Below the pieces are notes generated by a model. The model was not told the origin of the DNA, made no database searches, and saw nothing but the letters and a program-made list of their open reading frames with translations. From Certhia americana (Eukaryota > Chordata > Aves > Passeriformes > Certhiidae), in assembly GCA_018697195.1 (NCBI GenBank), contig CM031879.1, positions 20,124,122 through 20,188,121 on the forward strand: 64,000 nt of DNA, in the 5' to 3' direction. Position numbers and translations under genes: made by a program. Shown in pieces: positions 36,759 to 48,854 of the stretch; positions within the stretch are counted from its first letter, which is position 1; every line of letters begins with the position of its first letter.

Positions 36759-39720
36759 CTGTGCAGTAACTTGTCTAAAACAGGAAGCTGTTTTTATGTA
36801 GGTTGCAAAATATCCTTTCTGGATGCAGGGAACATTCTTTTGTCATGTTTTTTAATGCTTGGCCCACAGAGGTATTTCCAGGGTCTTTATCAAGTTACAC
36901 CCCTGTGCTGGTCACCATGGTCATTGCCTGGGATAGTAGGGCAGTGGGGTGGGCTGTGGTGAAATGAGAGACCATTGCAGCCTAAAAAAATAGTTACAGC
37001 CTAAAGCTGACATTTTTGCTTTGTGATCCAATTAAGGGGTTTCCAGTTGAGTGCTGTCAATCTTACTTACCCAAGCAAAGTATCTATCTAAGTACGCTAA
37101 ATCATGCATAGGAAGAGTGAGATTTATTTAGGAGTGAACTGTGTGTTTGCACAACACAGTGATTGCTTATTTATTTGTGAGGTTTGTTCTTCTCTATGCA
37201 TTTGAGATATTTGCTAGTAGAATAATAATCTTGATTACTTTCTTCTGGTAACATTTAAATCTGTCTTACATCTCCCTTTCTTTTTGAAAAAGATATAATT
37301 AACTTCTTGTTTCTTTCATTTTAGGTCTAGGTGGACTGGGTATCTTGCTCTTTTTATTTATCTGCTATAGCAGCCAGAGAAGGAATAGTCTTGAATCAAG
37401 AGCTGCACAGTCTATTGTCATAGTGCTCCTTTTTATTTTAAACAACATTATTGGTTTAAGTAATGCAGGAGGAAAAAAAAATGAGACTTTGCAAATATTT
37501 CAGTTCTATTCTCTCTAGTGATAAAAGGAAATGTGGGAGTCACTTCAACCTCCTTGTATTAAATGTTACTGCTTCATGGTGATTATTGCTGTTCCCTGCA
37601 ATTCATCTTTAAAAAGTGAGAGGAGAGGCAAGTCAAATTTGGCCTCCCTATATGAGAGGGTGGGCCCTCAGAGGTGCAAAGCAGCCTCTGCTCCCTTTGC
37701 ACAGCAGTGGCATTGGTGGGTTTTTTTAATGTTGCAGTATTTTTGCCACATGTATTCAGGCCCAAACTGGATGTAATTTTAAGGCTGGAACATGAAAGAG
37801 CAGTTTTAGTTGGAAATGTCTTAGGAGGCTTATTTATTTTTTCTTTTGGTCTCTCTCAGGTTTTATCTATTACTTGAAGGAGACAAAAAAACCATGAATA
37901 TAGTGCTTTCTGTCCATTGTGGCTTTGATCTGTTCCAGGAAGGAAATAAGAGCTGTGTTGATGCACCCTGTCTCTAAAGGTGACTCTATACCACTGTTGA
38001 AGATCAGAGATTGACTTTCATCCCTCTTAGCTTTTAATATGCCAGGGAAGGAAGAACAGGAGACAAGATCTCTCTGCAAAAGCTTTTGCATTTTATTGCA
38101 CAGCAGAAATACTTTATTTTCCTGTTCTTTCCTCTCCCACCTGATACACTTGAAGGAGTGTTTAGTTTTGAGCTGGCATTGAGAATTAATAGATAAGATG
38201 GTGTGAAGAAGGCTGGCTATTTGGACTGCAGGAGACAGGGGAGAGCTCAGCACTTGAGATGTGTGGAAATCAGGGTAAGATGGAGAGCTAACCTCAGTGT
38301 TAGTTTTACAAGGCTGCAGGCAGCCTGAAGTCCTACATCCCATGACTGTCATGGAGTATTCTGGCTGTATTTCTGGGGTTCAAGGCACTTTTTTATTGTT
38401 CAGAATAGCAGAGAAGAACATCTAGATGTATCCAATAGTTTGTTATTCAAGCATACAGAAATATTTGCATGTGAGCATAATTCTTATCCTTTCCTGCACA
38501 AAAGAGGAATTAAATTCCTATGATGAAAATCATGCTGAAATGCTGACAAGGAATGGATGGAGTAAGTGTTTTACGCTGTTATTTGAGGTGTCCAGTTAAC
38601 TTTGAGACTGTTGTTATGCTTGAAAGAAAAGCTATACTGAAGTACATGTATTTTTGCTCTAAAGTCACTTTCATTGTCTCTTAATAGCTCACTTTTTAGC
38701 ACTGAGAGATCTTGTTCTGAAACAATGCAAATCTAAATTATTATTGTAACTTCATTTTATTGATTCCTAATGCTTCAGGTTTGCAGATAAAACCACAAGT
38801 CCTACAAATGCCAAAATCTTTTGGCAAGTTAAACTGTAGTTACTGTATGTCAATGTCCAGTAGAGGGGTCTTAAGGATTCATGTGATGTGGAAGCACAGG
38901 ACTTAGTACTTTCCTGCAGTAGCACCTTCTAGTAACCCCTGACTACTACTCAAAAGCTGTTTAATTGTGGTAGTGAATGCATGGGTGCACAAATTGAGTT
39001 TACATAGTTATTCTTGCTGGAGAAGACACGTTGAATTTTCTAGTGTAGGTGATCACTTGAAGTACAGAAAATCCTGGAGAAACTTACCTGTTAGAAGCTT
39101 CTGTAAGACAAGGTAACTTGTCTTACAACAAGTAAGACAAGGAACTTACTTCTACAGGAAAACTTCTACAGGAAGTTCTTCTGCAGGAAACTTCTACAGG
39201 AAAAATCAGGAAGCCAAAGAAATGCAGTTAGAACACATTAGTAGGCTACAGCTAAAAACTGAGTAGCATCTAGTTACATACAGTAGTTCAGCTTGACATT
39301 AAGTCAAAATTGTTGATGAATTTTAACCAAAAAAAACCCTTTTAAATCAGGTTTGTCATTCTAAATCAGGAGTTGAATATTATTTCCATTATTGCTTACT
39401 GATGCAAACGATACCAGATTCCTTTTTGAATGCACTAATTTCAGTTGTACCTTTTTCAAGTGTGTGAGCAAAGGGCTTTTTATAGTTTGGGTAAGACTTT
39501 ATTTGATACCTACAGTATGGCCATTTTTAATGGCCTCTTTCAGCAAAGTAGTTCTTGATACATTTCTGATAGTTTGTGAGGAGTGACAGATTTGTGACAA
39601 ATTACGTTTGCTTCTAAAAGAATAGATTTATTTTATTTTCATTTTTAAGTTTTAGTAGCTATGACAAGGATGAGGGAACTGGACTCTACATATCAGAGCA
39701 AGTGGAATTCATCACAGAGC
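36759..39720. other. Intron DNA with one compound repeat
   Basis: AT-rich intron. The minus-strand 160-codon frame at 37870-38352 has no recognised motifs. The only structured element is the repeat cluster at 39103-39202. Confidence 0.5.
39103..39202. repeat. Compound inverted and tandem repeat cluster
   Basis: A perfect inverted repeat GTAAGACAAG / CTTGTCTTAC (39103-39126, 4-nt loop) is followed by another GTAAGACAAGG at 39132. Three exact copies of ACTTCTACAGGAA follow at 39148, 39162 and 39190, plus one variant (TTCTTCTGCAGGAA) between them. Confidence 0.9.
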
Positions 39721-40030
39721 CTCAGAATCACAGAATGGCTCATGTTGGAAAGAACCCCAGTAGATCATCAGGTCCACCCTCCCTGGTAAAGCAGGGTCAT
39801 CCCAGAGCACATGGCACAGGATTGTGTCCAGAGAGTTCTTGGGAATCTCCAGTGAGGGAGACTCCACAGCCTCTCCGGACAACCCATTCCAGTGCTTGGT
39901 CACCTGCACAGTAAAGAAGTTCTTCCTCATAATCAGGTGGAACTTCTTGTGCATCAGTTTTTGCCCATTGCCTCTTGTCCTATTGCTTGGCACCTCTGAG
40001 AAGAGCCTGGCTAGTGGAAATGTCTGGCTG
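39721..40030 (-). mobile_element. CR1 LINE 3'-end fragment
   Basis: On the plus strand it starts with the complement of the CR1 tail (CTCAGAATCACAGAATGG). It continues through AGCAGGGTCATCCCAGAGCA, GGGAGACTCCACAGCCTCTC and CACAGTAAAGAAGTTCTTCC to CCATTGCCTCTTGTCCTATT. Translated remnants ([22 protein letters not shown]) match the copy at 14430. The minus open frame 39712-39993 is this decayed CR1, not a gene. Confidence 0.93.
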
Positions 40031-43000
40031 TGTCTTACAGGTCACTTTCCATTGTCAGCAAGGATAAGGCAGACATTCCAGGGCTGCAGAGTCTCATCTC
40101 TAGGTATTTGCATTAGGATGAGCAGATTGTGCTATGCCTGTTTGTCTGCACTGTCTGGAAGAGGGCCTAAGCTGATGGTTCCGCTGTCAGCATAAATATA
40201 TATTTTATCTATAATATGTATTCAAAGACATCTCATGTGAGGATACAAAGAAGAAGGAGCCTGCCACTATTCAATGCTGACAGGACCAGAGTCTTTTGGA
40301 CTTTGTATTGTAGAAGCTTAAGCCACATTTACTGAAAAAAGTAGTATCTTGTTAATAACGATTCTTGTGCTCCTAGTTTGTCATACAATGTTTATGTCAA
40401 TGCATTTTCCCTGTTACATTTTTTTTTTCAATGCTTGTAAAAGTATACAAAATCTTTCTGCAATCTAAAAAAGACTAATAACACATTTAAACTCACCAAT
40501 TTAAACACTTGTTACTGTCTCATTTTCCTATCAATGACTTGTCTTATTTGCTTTACTTGAATGGGTCAGAGGCTTTCTATTTGTGAATTCAACTGAGTTC
40601 CTTCTTCTATCCAGTTCAACATCAATATATTATATTTTTTGTCCTACCTTTCTAGTTCAAATTAAAAGGCTGAGCCTAGAAACTTTGTACAATGTAGGAT
40701 ATGTTTGAATCCCTGAAAGCTCTTACAGAACTGTATAAACTCAGAAATCTGTGTCTTGGCATAACATATGCTCTTGAATCTTTGGAGGGAAATTGTCACT
40801 GGAAAGTTTCTTTGAGCTTTAAGATTTTCATCATGGGGATTTTATTGCCAGACAAGTTGCTGTTTAATTAACTGATGACTTGAAATCACAAATTCTTGTC
40901 AAAAAGTGGAATACTGCATCATTCTGAATTGAGATCTGTTTGTTTGAAAGCGAAGTTAATTATCCTGTTCTTCTGAATGCTTAAACTTCTTTTGTGGTTC
41001 TCTTTCTTTAAAAAATGGATTTTCTTAAAAATTCTGAGTATTTTGCTTATCTTCATTAATTTGCATTTAAATTATGACTTTGGTCTTTTGTGCAGCTAGA
41101 ATATAAAGATATGCTGATAGAGACATAATTAGGTAGCACTTTCCTTTAAGGGTTTATAACTGCTTACCACTAAGAAATGTGAGGGGAAAGGAAAAGAAAT
41201 TGATAGTGTTATGGTGATTCTCCAATACACTTTTTTGCTTCCATAATGCATCTATTGCATACCCTAAAGTTCAAACCAGCAATCTCTTCTACTGGCATGC
41301 AAGAGTTTTATGGGATAATCAACCTTTGTCCTCGCTAGTCTATGGAACAGAGAACAGAGGTCTGTGAGATTGTGAATCTATACATATAGAATGCATAGAG
41401 AATGTATTGTGAAAGTAGGATAGCATTTAGCAGATTGCTGGGTTTCCTCTTCTTCTATTTCCTTTGCTTTTCTATTATGTTAACACTTGGATTAGAACTC
41501 AAGCTAGATGGTGAGCCCCTCAAGTGCATTTTGTAAGAGTAAGCAAAGGAGGGGGGAAATGACTGTTGTATTCACTTAAATGCACTTGTGGAGTCCCTGT
41601 GGCAATGTAAATAGATTTGACACATATGGTTAAAGTATATCTGTAAAAGTATGAATGAAATGGCAAAGAATGTACCTCTGAATAGTTAAAATAGTGTACA
41701 TTCTATAAAATATGTTATTAACATACACTACAGGAACTCTGCTATGAGACGTGGATTTTGCAAGAGACGTAAAGGGGAAGAAGAAGAGACAAGCAAAACA
41801 GAAGTTTAAGAAGAGAAGATAATTACACACTGTCCTCTGTCTCTGGGGAATCATCTGTAAACTGGGAGATCATGCATTTCTCATTTTGTTGATAAGTCTT
41901 TCAATTCAGGAAACTGAGAAATATGAAAGAAATAATAAATTGCTACCTTGAGATATCTTCTGATTCTCCCTGCCCCAAAGATTCTAACTTCAGTTTTAAT
42001 TTTTGCTCATAGAAAATCAATAGCTTCCTTGAAAAACTTTGAATGTCTAGTCAAAGCAGAATAAAGAAAAAATAAATGTTATTTTATCTGCTCAAAACAA
42101 CACAGCTCGTTCAAACACTAGCTGTACTTTTTGGGTTTTAGATGCTTTCAGAACTGTTAAAGATTTTTTGTGTTATTATCTTGTAGGATGCAGCTGTTAG
42201 TCACCCATTTTACAGTTGAAAGTTGTATGTTTACACGTGGCTTCAAGCTGAGTTCTGAATAGAATTTATCTCTGTTACTTACAGTGATTATCCCACGTAG
42301 GAAGTGAGGTGACTTCTGTACACCTTTCTGCACATCAAATGAAAACTGGTGGCAGACTCAAAATTCATGATTCACATGTGGATTTAATAGTCACCAGTGA
42401 GTCTTTACCTAGAGATGACAAACAGCTTTGGCTGTTGCAGTTATTCACATTAACTTTTTTCTGCCTGCTAGCTTTTTTTGCTTTGTTTTTATTAATTAGT
42501 TCCTGTCTGAACTAGGGCAGACATTAATAGTGTTACCCTGCTTTCCTTTTTTTTCTAAGGTCCTGAAGAATTTGTGAAAACTGAATTTAATTTTTTTTTC
42601 TATTTTAAGGTTGTGCATATTTAAATGTGACAAATAGGATTTATCACCTTTTAAGAGAAGAATAGAAAATTATTATAACTCCTCTGGCCAAAACAGTCAG
42701 TTTTCCCAAGCTCACTGGGTATTTTCTTGGCTGGTTGTTTTGAGCACTTTCTGTACTAAAGGGTAAAAACCTTTTTTTAACCTTCTTGGAAAGGAAGTGT
42801 ATAAAGCTTAATGTTGTATATGGTAATACACAAATTCTGGCTAGTTAGCTAATATTTTTTAAATGTGCCATGCCTTTTTTTAGTTATTATCTGCTTTGAT
42901 ATATGTGGTCTTTTAGACAGGAATTGCCTTAGTGCATTGCCTCTAGACTGAATTCATGGTAGAAACCCTTGGCTGTATTAGGTGCCTGTGCATGGTAGTC

Positions 43001-46000
43001 TTATTTTGCTGTTTAATATTGTAGCAGGAGATCATGCCTGTACTATTCACACAGATTACTCTAATTGGATATTTTATTGTTGGATATATTGCCTGCCATC
43101 TTTAGACTGCACTCTTGTTCTTGGAGCTATGTATAAACATCACTTACCCTGAATATTCTGCTGCTGTCACAAAGTTAGTGGTTTCCTGGTAGAGCATATG
43201 TTGCCCATATGGGCTGCTCTACATGCTGCTTCCCCTCCAGTCATTCCTATTTACTGTGTTGTGGATCTGAGAGTTTTAAGTTCCAACATTGGATGACCTA
43301 CATATGGCTGAAAAGTAGCCTTTATTTTTTTTAGCCACTGTAATTATTTTGGTTCAACTGTTGAAAGTGTTTAGAATAAGTTGTATTTAGAAGCAAATGT
43401 ATCACACTCAGCTTTGTGCAAAACATTTGTGTTGTGAGCTCAGGTTGGTGGTGTTTGTTTTCCCAGACCAGGGAGGTTTGCTTTGTGTTCTTGGCAGCTG
43501 ACAGAAGGGCTGGAAGAGCTGCTTGTGTGCCAGGTGTCTCTGTGAGGAGCAGAGGATGGTCTCACACTGGCACTCCCCTCTTGCACTCAGTGTGTGCACG
43601 AGCCCCACACTGCATGGCGAGGAGCAGAGGCACTGGAGCATATGAGCAAAGGAACAGCCAGGCTGGCTCCTGTCCCAGAGCCCCGTGGCTGGCAGGGAGT
43701 CTGTCACCAGTGCTGGCCAGAGGATGGGAGAGCCAGGGCATGGGCTGAAATGGCAGCTGAGCTGGAAGCTGAATCCACCCAGAGCACCAAAAGGATAGGA
43801 AACAGGAAAAATGAACTGATTGCAAGAATGATACGTGTTGAAAACCGCCAGTTGGGATTGATGCAAAGACAGTGATAGCAGTGGGGAATAACAAAGAGGT
43901 TTCTTCAGTAATAACAAAACATAAATTAAATTAATAACTGCCTAAGCAGTTTGTATTGCAAGACTCTGAGATAATTCACCAACATAATAAAATCAATGAC
44001 ATGCTGGAGTTCTCTAGCCAAATATTTCTTGGGCAAAACAAACTAGTAGAACACAGCATCAAAGGGCCATCTGCTAAAATGAGACACTATATTAAAACCT
44101 TTCATATTACCATTAGCACATGTGTGTGCATGTAAAATGGGTCCTGCAAATCTTTAATAAGGGAAAAAAGAAAAAGAGTAATAATATTTGTATCTAGTGT
44201 AAAAGTCATTAAAATACAATAATTCCAAAAATATTTTGCAATTCCCCTTGTTGATACATATATTCATGATTGTGTGGGATATTTTTAAGTGAGAGAATTA
44301 AATCCTTTTTCCAAAAGGTAGAAATTATCAGCATAAAGGGTTCTTGAGAAAAGACTTAGCACTAGCCTCTGCTATTATGATAACATTCAGTAATGTGCTA
44401 ACTTGTAGTCTATTTTAGCAATGTAGGGGGAAAAAAGACCATTTCTGAGAGATCACTCTGCATATCTTTGAGAGAAAAAAACCCTTGTAAATGAAAAAGT
44501 ATGACATTGATCAGGAAAATCATGATTTTTATGTACTGGGCCACTCTGACTGAACTGATGCAAATTTTGTAAGATTCTTCCCAACTCCCTGTGAACTGGC
44601 AAGATGATTATGCACTGTGTATTACCTCTGCTTCATTGTCTTGATTTTTTTAGTTTCATTGTTTTTTTCATGCTGATAGGAATTTCTGATTAATCTCAAA
44701 TCAAATTAGCTATCATACAAGCCTTTTATTCTGGCTGTGGTTACACAGTAACTTGCCAGCCTTTGTGCTGTTAACAGAGAATTAAACATGAGGTTTTTGA
44801 CATTGCTTGGTGGAGTCTGGATTTTCACCAGTTCCTAGCTGTGGTCTGTTCCTGCTGCATCCTGGAGCTGGATGATCACTTATGCAGTTCACTTTATTGC
44901 AGTGAAGGAAGAGCATATCATTTTTTGTTCTCTGTATGTTTGTTATACATCTTGCCTGGGAAATTACGCAACTTCTTATCTGTAAGTTGCCTTCTAGAGG
45001 AAGGAAGCTTTTGGGAAGAAACTTTGTCCAGTACAACAAATCTATTAAAACTGATTTCTCCATCTCAGGAAATGTCTCTTCAGTGACTAGGGAGTCTGAA
45101 CTTTTCCCAGGAGCTATGGTGTTTTGATCAGCATCCTAAATTGCTAGAGAAAGTCTCTCTTCACTGAGCACTTTTTAGGATCTTTCATAGTAATACTACC
45201 CTGCTGTAGGAATAAAATGAGGGATAGAAGCTGGATAGAGACTAGTCCTGCTCAGCACTGTGTTAATAAGATGGGAAAAGATGGCAAATCTTAAATTTTG
45301 GGTTCAGTGAAACTTTCCTGTGCAAAGGTGAATAAAACTAAGAATTATTTATGCTGATGAAAACACTAAAGCTTATAAATTCTGAAATTTTTTTTTTTTG
45401 TTTGTTTCTCCTCACTGTTTCAAAGCTTTTCCTGTCTAGGCAAATTGAAACAGCAGATACCCCAACTTTATCAATAAAGAAAAATAATTAATTCAATCCT
45501 GGTTTGTGTCCACATGTGGAACAGGGAGAAGTGACCCGTATTTATATAATTCATGTTTTTTACTTGTAGGATGCACAGTGTGTTCTGTAGCTACATCTTC
45601 TGATTTTAGCTCTCAGTTTTGTCTTCTGTCAAAGCCCAGCTGATTGTTTCACCTCTTTTACCTACAGGTACATGTTGCATGGTTTCTGTACCTTTCTTCC
45701 TGCCTTTTCCTTTACCATATCTCTGCCCTAAATCCTTCTATGAAATCTTAGAAGGAAGGTATAAACTGAGATTTTCCAAAAAAGCCTGGGGAAAATATTA
45801 GGGAACTTATAATTTGATTACAATTGCTGATATATGTTGGATTTTGGGGGCTTTTTGAAAGTTTATATTGACTCAATAGCTAAATTCCCAAATCTAACAG
45901 TTTAATTTGTTTTAACTATAAGATTAACTTTTTTTTCAACATTTTTTGTTGTTTTTTTCTTTTGAGAATGCAGAGGTGGAAGAAATGGTGTAGGAAGAAC

Positions 46001-46299
46001 TGCTTTCTTAAGCATTTCCCAGTTTTAATTAATAAAATATGATCATCTAATTTGACACAATTTTTCAGTATCTAAGGAAGAAGGGGATGGTGAAGGGGAC
46101 TAGTTTATGTTAGATACAAACCAGGCAATTCTGTGTTTGTTTACCATGTTGTACAGTAAGGGCTATGAAAGCACCAAGTTGCTGAATGCCATTATTCCAG
46201 TGCATTTGACAAATTAGGACAGCGGAAGGACAGTGTTTTGAGACTCCTCTGTGATGGTAAATACTGGCTCAGTTTGATTATCTCAGGAGACTTTTAAAT
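40031..46299. other. Intron DNA, about 6.3 kb; one GC-richer block
   Basis: Mostly AT-rich without recognised elements. The exception is 43430-43880, a GC-richer block with overlapping open frames on both strands, described separately. Confidence 0.5.
43430..43880. other. GC-richer intronic block with overlapping open frames
   Basis: Four open frames of 93-169 codons overlap on both strands here; the longest, on the minus strand (43408-43917), is among the longest in the intron. One plus frame has an in-frame ATG at 43750 and ends at 43875. It encodes a charged tail (ELEAESTQSTKRIGNRKNE then LIARMIRVENRQLGLMQRQ). I recognise no family. GC-rich DNA has few stop codons, so chance is the default explanation. 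Confidence 0.3.
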
Positions 46300-46450
46300 G
46301 TCACAGAACAGGTAGTGTTGGAAGGGAGCGCTGCAGACAGCCTAGTCCAGCCTCCCTGCTCAAGCAGCATCACTCAAAATTGTGTCCAGATGGCTTTTGA
46401 GTATCTCCAGAGAAGGAGAATCCACAACCTCTCTGGGAAATGCATTTTAA
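46300..46450 (-). mobile_element. CR1 LINE 3'-end fragment, old
   Basis: On the plus strand: TCACAGAACAGGTAGTGTTG, GTCCAGCCTCCCTGCTCAAG and AATCCACAACCTCTCTGGGA are the complements of CR1 3' blocks in the right order and spacing. The copy is diverged and stops before the usual upstream block. Confidence 0.8.
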
Positions 46451-48166
46451 CATTACTCACAAGACGGACAAAGTTTCATTTTTTTGATAACTTTGAAGTA
46501 ATTTGTGGGTTTTATTTCTTTGAACTTTTCTCATACCAATTCATCAACATAGTACTTAAAAATGAAAGATTTCCAAATTATCCTTGATCACCATGTCCCT
46601 GTTAGTGCTCTAGGCAGCTTGATTTATATGAAATCAGCTCCGTTCTGATTCTGGGTTTACACAAAATGACTTCCAGACATTCCTGCCAACCTTAAATTCT
46701 CTATGATTATATTGGAACAACGGATGGTTACATGATTAGATTCAGCTGATATTTCAAATTTAAAGTTCCAGGACTGCAAGCATGACTGATTGCATGTGTG
46801 ATTGCGGATTAGGCAATTTGTTAAAATCTGTTTGGAATTTGAGCTTCATGTAGGTTTAGAAAAGACAATTTGACTACTTGAACATAAAGCTGCTTTTTTC
46901 GTAGCTGTTAATAACATCTGCTGCTGTTTTAAATCTAAACTATAAACCAAGTTTATAAGATTTAGAATTTGTCACTTGGGTTGATTTCTTGTTCCCTAGG
47001 GACCACTAGGATGTAGGGAGTTTGTTAAATTCTTTTTCTGCTTTTTTCAACACTAATATCTATCCTTTAGAGTCAATGTGCTTGACCAAATTTATTAACC
47101 ATCATCCTTTCCTTTCATTAATTAGAATACTAATTATCCTATTTCCCCCCTGAATTTTCTGCCAAGAAATCTGTGAAGTAGTCTTGCATAATAGATTTAA
47201 TTGAAGTGTTCTGGTTAATAAGACAGATCTGAACCTACTTGGTTCACTTCTTGGTTCAGTTCTTTTCTACGACTGCTTATTTTTTTAAACTTTCTCTTGA
47301 GATTCAGCTTTATCTGTGTAAATGAGATCACCCTATAGCAGCAAAGAGTGAAGTTTGGGTTTCCATCAGTTATTCATCTGCCTGGTTTTACAGCAACGAG
47401 TGGTATACAATGAGCATTCTTAACCTCATCCTCACTGAGGTAACAGGATTTTGGGACTGTCAAACATCTCAGCAAATGCTCTGTCTGTAGAACTAGAGTT
47501 GTGTCTATTGATTGCATTTTCCCTGACTTAGTTAAAACTATCTGCTACTTTCATACAAATTTATTGAGCTTTTAATCAAACAGCTTAATTGTCTGCAGTC
47601 AGCAGCTGAATTTGTTACTGAGGCAGTGGGGTACCTCAGGATGGAAACTGTCTTCTGGGGAATTTCCTGACATGCAGGGAGGACAAATGTGCATGCATCT
47701 GTGTATATCCTCTTTATAAAGATGAATGTCCTATGAGAAAAATATTTCGTGATTGTTTTTGTCAGACATCAGACAGTCTGACACTAATGTGTATAGATAT
47801 ATTTTAGGCAAGTTAAGGTGGTAACTATAATTCTGGTTTCTTTTGAGTTCTTGGTTTTTTGCGAATTGAATGGTTAATTTAAACACAACTTGAGTATACA
47901 GTTTATCTTTTAACTAATAAATAATAGTAATTAAAAGTCATGTTTTAACTAATAAATGCACATTCCATTGTCACTCTGTTTTAAACCTCAGAACAAGAAT
48001 TCCTCTTCTTGAGAACATTTTATGAACTTCCTGCAAATGTCTGTTACTACAAAAGGAGAGATGGGCTAGCAGTGGTATTAAAATATTGACTATACTTGTC
48101 AATCCAGTCAAACCTCTTGATGCAGACACTTTTTTCATTTTAAAATGGGAAACCAGGAGACTTTCA

Positions 48167-48189
48167 GATAGATAGATAGATAGGTAGAT
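48167..48189. repeat. (GATA)n microsatellite
   Basis: About four GATA units followed by a GTAGAT variant. Confidence 0.9.
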
Positions 48190-48820
48190 CTGTAAATCTA
48201 AACAAAGCTTCAGGGACAGCACAAAATAAATCTAGGGTGTTGATTTAACCACAAGTATTTACAGCAAATGAGGTCAAGATTAAGAGCTTCTATGGGATAC
48301 TGCATGCATCTTATCTAAAAGAACCAAATTTTAGGCAGTGAAAATTACAGATCATTATCAGCTTCTTCTTTACTTATTTGTAGGAGTAGCAAATATTTAC
48401 TGAAATGAGACAAAGCTACATTAGATATGTTATTTTATGGAAAGAACTAAATTCAGGAATCCTGACAGCTTAGAAGCTAGCTTAATAGCTAGTAGGCATC
48501 AGGGTTTTTATCCAAAGTGAAAGTGTTTAAAATAGGTGTAATTCAGCTTTGTTGGAGAGAGTTTGGGCCAAAAATCATAAAAATACTCAATTATCTGATC
48601 TAGTGCAATGTGTTTTTTTTCTTTCTTTCCTTTACAGTGAAAAATATCAGATGATGGTGAGGAAAACAGGAGAGGGGGAAAAATAACACAAAAGATCTTA
48701 AAAAAACCAACAGTACCAAACTAAACCCCTGTGTATGCACTTCCAAATAATCACGCCTCTTCATCTAGCTTCTCTCTCCAAGCCAAATTTAAGCAATCCC
48801 CTGAGAGTGCTTAAATAGCT

Positions 48821-48854
48821 AAACAGATAAACAGCTTAAACAGATAAACAGCTT
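48821..48854. repeat. 17-bp perfect tandem duplication
   Basis: AAACAGATAAACAGCTT occurs twice head-to-tail (48821-48837 and 48838-48854) with no mismatch. Confidence 0.95.

Noticed and set aside
36190..36962. Cluster of plus-strand open frames of 64-104 codons
   Set aside because: They mostly overlap the diverged minus-strand LTR; products are Ser/Leu/Pro-rich without viral or cellular motifs.
37870..38352. 160-codon minus frame in the intron
   Set aside because: No motif, starts inside ordinary intron sequence, and is within the length expected by chance in a window this size.
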